A DNA stretch of 64,000 nt. Source: Pedobacter psychrotolerans. Its GTDB lineage: Bacteria; Bacteroidota; Bacteroidia; Sphingobacteriales; Sphingobacteriaceae. The translations under genes were made by a program, and so were the position numbers. The notes beneath the pieces were generated by a model. The model was not told where the DNA came from and searched no databases. It saw nothing but the letters and a program-made list of their open reading frames with translations. Position 1 is the first letter of the stretch. Each line of letters opens with the position of its first letter. The stretch lies in contig NZ_SLWO01000004.1 of assembly GCF_004340665.1 (NCBI RefSeq), positions 186,001 to 250,000 of the forward strand, in the 5' to 3' direction. Below are positions 61,041 through 64,000 of this stretch, piece after piece.

Positions 61041-63517
61041 TAAGGATCTACATCAATCTGCATAAAAACACCCTTAAATTCTTTGGTTGCATTAAACTGG
61101 GTAAGGGTCTCTCGTAAAGCATCCTTAACCTTTTGAATGGCGGTATGCTTATCGGCTTTAATGATAATTTGTTTGATATAAAGATTCCGCACCCGGCTTA
61201 CTAAAGGCTGCTCTGGGCCAAGCACACGTTTGCCGAATTTAGCCTTCAAAATATTGGCTAAGGTTAGGGCCGCATGATCTAATACATGTGAATCTTTATG
61301 TTTAATGTAGAGGAATATCATCCGTGAAAATGGTGGATATAAGAACTTCTCCCGTTCCGCAATTTCATCGTGATACATGCCTTCATAATCATTTTCGACC
61401 ACCTGTTTGATTATCCGGTTTCCGGCATCGTAGGTTTGAATACATACGCTTCCCTGGTCGGCCCTCCTACCTGCCCTACCTGCAACTTGCGCCAGTAACT
61501 GGTAACTTCTTTCATAAGCCCTAAAGTCTGGATAACCCAAAAGCGTATCAGCATTAATTACGCCGATCAGATTGAGATTATCAAAATCCAATCCTTTGGC
61601 GACCATTTGCGTACCAATTAAAATATCAGTTTTTTTATCCTGAAAATCATTTAAAATTTGTTGTAGGCCATTTTTCGTTCGGGTACTATCCATATCCAGT
61701 CTGGCAATGGAAACATCAGGATACAATAATTTTAGTTCCTCTTCTATCCTTTCGGTACCGAAACCTTTTTGCTCTACATGCACAGAACCACATGCCGGAC
61801 AAATATTTACACTGCTTTGCTGATAACCGCAATAATGGCAATGCAACTTCCCGCTACTTTTATGATAGGTTAAACTCACATCGCAATTCACACATTTTGG
61901 CGTATACCCACAAGTTGCACAAATTAAAATAGTGGCATAACCTCTTCTGTTTTGAAAAAGCACTATTTGCTCCTTTTTAGAAAGTGCTAAGTCTATATCC
62001 TTAATCAATACACTTGAAAAGTAAGAAACCATTGTTTTCTTTTTGGTTTCTTCTGAAATGCTGACCACCTGTTGAAGCGGCAGCTGCACGCCACCAAATC
62101 TTTCCTTCATTTCTACAAGGCCATACTTACCCTGTAAAGCGTTATAATAACTTTCCAGCGATGGAGTAGCTGAGCCAAGGATAACTTTAGCCTGATGCAG
62201 GTGAGCCAGGTAAATGGAAGCATCACGTGCCTGGTATCTCGGTGCAGGATCGTATTGTTTATATGAAGGCTCATGCTCTTCATCAACCACAATTAATTTT
62301 AAATTTTGGAAAGGAAGAAAAACAGCAGAACGTGCACCAAGAATAACTTTATATGCGCCTGTTCTAACTTTATTCCAGATTTCTACTCTTTCGCTATTGT
62401 TAAATTTCGAATGATATACGCCAATGGCATTGCCAAAATAACGCTTAATTCGTTCAACAATCTGTGTAGTAAGTGCAATTTCTGGTAATAGAAATAAAAC
62501 CTGACCATTTGAATGTTGAATAATTTCTTCAATCAGTTTAATATAAACCTGCGTTTTGCCCGATGCCGTAACACCATGCAGCAATACCACATCTTTTTCT
62601 TTGAAGTGCTCATTAATCTGCGTAAGTGCCAGTTCCTGGGATGCGCTGAGTTTAAAATTTACACTAAATTCCTCATCATGCGCAGCCAAACGACTCACAG
62701 GTTTCTTGGTTATAATGAAAATATCCTTATCAGTCAAAGCTTTTAAAGCAGCAGCTCCGCAATTACTTTCTTCTAAAAGTTGTTCCTTAGAAATTGGTTG
62801 AGTAGATTTTTGCAATTTTAGATAAGCCAGCAATGCGTCTAATTGTTTAGGTGCACGCTCTAAAACGCTAAAAAGTTGCTTTAAATTTTCCTGATCAGTA
62901 TAAAAATCATTTAGCAGAACGAAGGATTTAAGTAGTGGTTTATATTTCTGCACCACCTCTTCGGCTACCAAAATCAATTCTTTTTCTAACAGATTATTAA
63001 TAATTGGATAAATTGTTTTCTGACCTAAAAGCTTGGATACATCATTAACCGTTAATTTTGTTTGCTTTTTAAGTGTAGTGATAATCAATTCTTCTTTTTC
63101 GCTCAGTACTACATCTTCCCTAAAATCTTCAGTGAGCATGAGGATGGTTTCACTGGCCAGTTTCAAGCTGGCTGGCAAAGCAGCGGTCATTACATCGCCC
63201 TCGTTACACATGTAATAGTTAGTCATCCAAGTCCAAAACTTGAGTTGAGTGGCGGTTACTACAGGTTCAGCATCAATTACATCAATGATATATTTAGCTT
63301 CGTAAGCTGTAGGCGGATTTTTTGATATTCCACTTATTAATGCAGAATAAATTTTATGTTTCCCAAACTGAACCACCACCCTTTTGCCGATTGCAACCTG
63401 ATCATTTAAATCAAAAGGAATTCTATAGGTATAGTTTATCGCCAAAGATAAAGGCAAAATCACTTCGACAAAAAGTGTTTCTCTCTCTGCGAAAATATCG
63501 TTCTCAAAAGTTTCCAT
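61037..63517 (-). CDS. priA: Primosomal protein N' (PriA helicase)
   Basis: An 826-residue replication-restart helicase. The N-terminal 3'-DNA-binding part (EVILPLSLAINYTYRIP) leads to Walker A GVTASGKT near 313-320, the DEEH box near 409-414, and eight zinc-binding cysteines in four pairs (CATC, CVNC, CHYC, CPAC). Then come GTERIEEEL, GTQMVAKGLDF and QVAGRAGR. Its ATG overlaps the stop of the next upstream gene by one base. Confidence 0.96.
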   Translation of the reverse strand: METFENDIFAERETLFVEVILPLSLAINYTYRIPFDLNDQVAIGKRVVVQFGKHKIYSALISGISKNPPTAYEAKYIIDVIDAEPVVTATQLKFWTWMTNYYMCNEGDVMTAALPASLKLASETILMLTEDFREDVVLSEKEELIITTLKKQTKLTVNDVSKLLGQKTIYPIINNLLEKELILVAEEVVQKYKPLLKSFVLLNDFYTDQENLKQLFSVLERAPKQLDALLAYLKLQKSTQPISKEQLLEESNCGAAALKALTDKDIFIITKKPVSRLAAHDEEFSVNFKLSASQELALTQINEHFKEKDVVLLHGVTASGKTQVYIKLIEEIIQHSNGQVLFLLPEIALTTQIVERIKRYFGNAIGVYHSKFNNSERVEIWNKVRTGAYKVILGARSAVFLPFQNLKLIVVDEEHEPSYKQYDPAPRYQARDASIYLAHLHQAKVILGSATPSLESYYNALQGKYGLVEMKERFGGVQLPLQQVVSISEETKKKTMVSYFSSVLIKDIDLALSKKEQIVLFQNRRGYATILICATCGYTPKCVNCDVSLTYHKSSGKLHCHYCGYQQSSVNICPACGSVHVEQKGFGTERIEEELKLLYPDVSIARLDMDSTRTKNGLQQILNDFQDKKTDILIGTQMVAKGLDFDNLNLIGVINADTLLGYPDFRAYERSYQLLAQVAGRAGRRADQGSVCIQTYDAGNRIIKQVVENDYEGMYHDEIAEREKFLYPPFSRMIFLYIKHKDSHVLDHAALTLANILKAKFGKRVLGPEQPLVSRVRNLYIKQIIIKADKHTAIQKVKDALRETLTQFNATKEFKGVFMQIDVDPY

Positions 63518-63903
63518 TATTTATCTTTAATCGCGGCAAAAAACAACATAATCCAACCCAAAACAAAAAGCAATCCTCCAATTGGCGTTAAAGGACCAAT
63601 TAAATTCACAAAATCTAATTGCAGAATATTTCGCGTAGCCAGTAGATAAAGCGAACCGGAAAACAGGATGATCCCGAAGGTAAAACAAAAGTAAGCAATA
63701 TTGATCAGCTTGTTTCTGTAACGGGCAAATGTTGATAAATATAGCATGGCAAAAGTATGATAGAATTGATAATTAACGCCTTTTTGCCAGATTTCCAATG
63801 ATGGACCATCCACCAATGCCTTTAATGCATGAGCACCAAATGCACCTAGTAAAACAGCAATAAATCCGAAAAAAGAAGCAGTAAGTATTATTCGTTTATT
63901 CAT
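63517..63903 (-). CDS. DUF423 membrane protein (YgdD-like)
   Basis: A 128-residue inner-membrane protein with four hydrophobic segments. The DUF423 start FFGFIAVLLGAFGAHALK and the block FYHTFAMLYLS are clear, ending with GPLTPIGGLLFVLGW. Function unknown. It shares TAATG with priA and is probably co-transcribed. The remaining 97 bp to the window edge show no gene. Confidence 0.9.
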   Translation of the reverse strand: MNKRIILTASFFGFIAVLLGAFGAHALKALVDGPSLEIWQKGVNYQFYHTFAMLYLSTFARYRNKLINIAYFCFTFGIILFSGSLYLLATRNILQLDFVNLIGPLTPIGGLLFVLGWIMLFFAAIKDK

Positions 63904-64000
63904 AGGTATTTTGCCTGAAGCAATGGCTAAATTAATAAATTGATAAAGAACTTCTCACTAATCAATGTAATAAATTAAATTTGTTGCATAGCAGATGAGA

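Noticed and set aside
61037..63591. Several plus-strand frames of 60-89 codons inside priA
   Set aside because: All lie antisense to the well-supported helicase gene and show no family features.

Overview
The window looks like a chromosomal segment of a Bacteroidota bacterium, most likely a Sphingobacteriaceae member close to Pedobacter. Grounds: a SusC/SusD glycan uptake pair, promoter -7 elements of the TAnnTTTG type, almost no Shine-Dalgarno sites, the alternative GlmU-like protein typical of the phylum, type B L31, futalosine-type menaquinone synthesis (MqnC), and AT-rich sequence with many palindromic intergenic repeats. No rRNA, tRNA, CRISPR array, integrase or complete insertion sequence was seen.

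Layout. 1-2.5 kb: the end of a membrane protein gene, a lipoprotein gene and mqnC. 2.5-10.8 kb: an accessory stretch with decayed genes, a two-gene RloA/RloB (AbiL-like) candidate phage defence system, a HEPN protein, an XRE regulator, small orphan proteins, a three-copy palindromic repeat that brackets the modules, and a 21-bp minisatellite. 10.8-16.4 kb: two ferritin-like proteins, then a LytTR response regulator with its propeller-type sensor kinase. 16.6-31.9 kb: mostly housekeeping. It holds scpB, a GNAT protein, an Lrp/EamA exporter operon, mpl, prmA, tpiA, glmU-like, rpmE2, mce, iscS-iscU-iscA and an acyl-CoA synthetase. 32-48.3 kb: a LacI-regulated glycan utilisation locus with two arms. 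48.4-64 kb: lysS, a PPOX-like stress protein, repeat arrays (one ending a truncated antiporter gene), ung, mntR with a Nramp-Usp fusion, smpB, pcm, a beta-barrel protein and priA.

The most interesting part is the glycan locus. The plus-strand arm encodes inositol oxygenase, SusC, SusD, a membrane acetyltransferase resembling human HGSNAT, a GH89 alpha-N-acetylglucosaminidase and a GH92 alpha-mannosidase. The minus-strand arm encodes LacI, a sodium/solute symporter and a GH28 enzyme. Two LacI-type palindromes sit before the two arms. Together these activities would suit a glycan with alpha-mannose, non-acetylated alpha-glucosamine and myo-inositol, such as a GPI-anchor or inositol-phosphoceramide headgroup: demannosylate, N-acetylate the glucosamine, cleave the alpha-GlcNAc bond, oxidise the inositol to glucuronate. 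This substrate is an inference and was not shown.

Two features recur across the window. Several genes have the -7 promoter element only 3-6 nt before the start codon, suggesting leaderless mRNAs. Several gaps hold hairpins built from short repeated words that differ from gap to gap. Coordinates are read from the sequence; family assignments rest on motif recognition without database searches.
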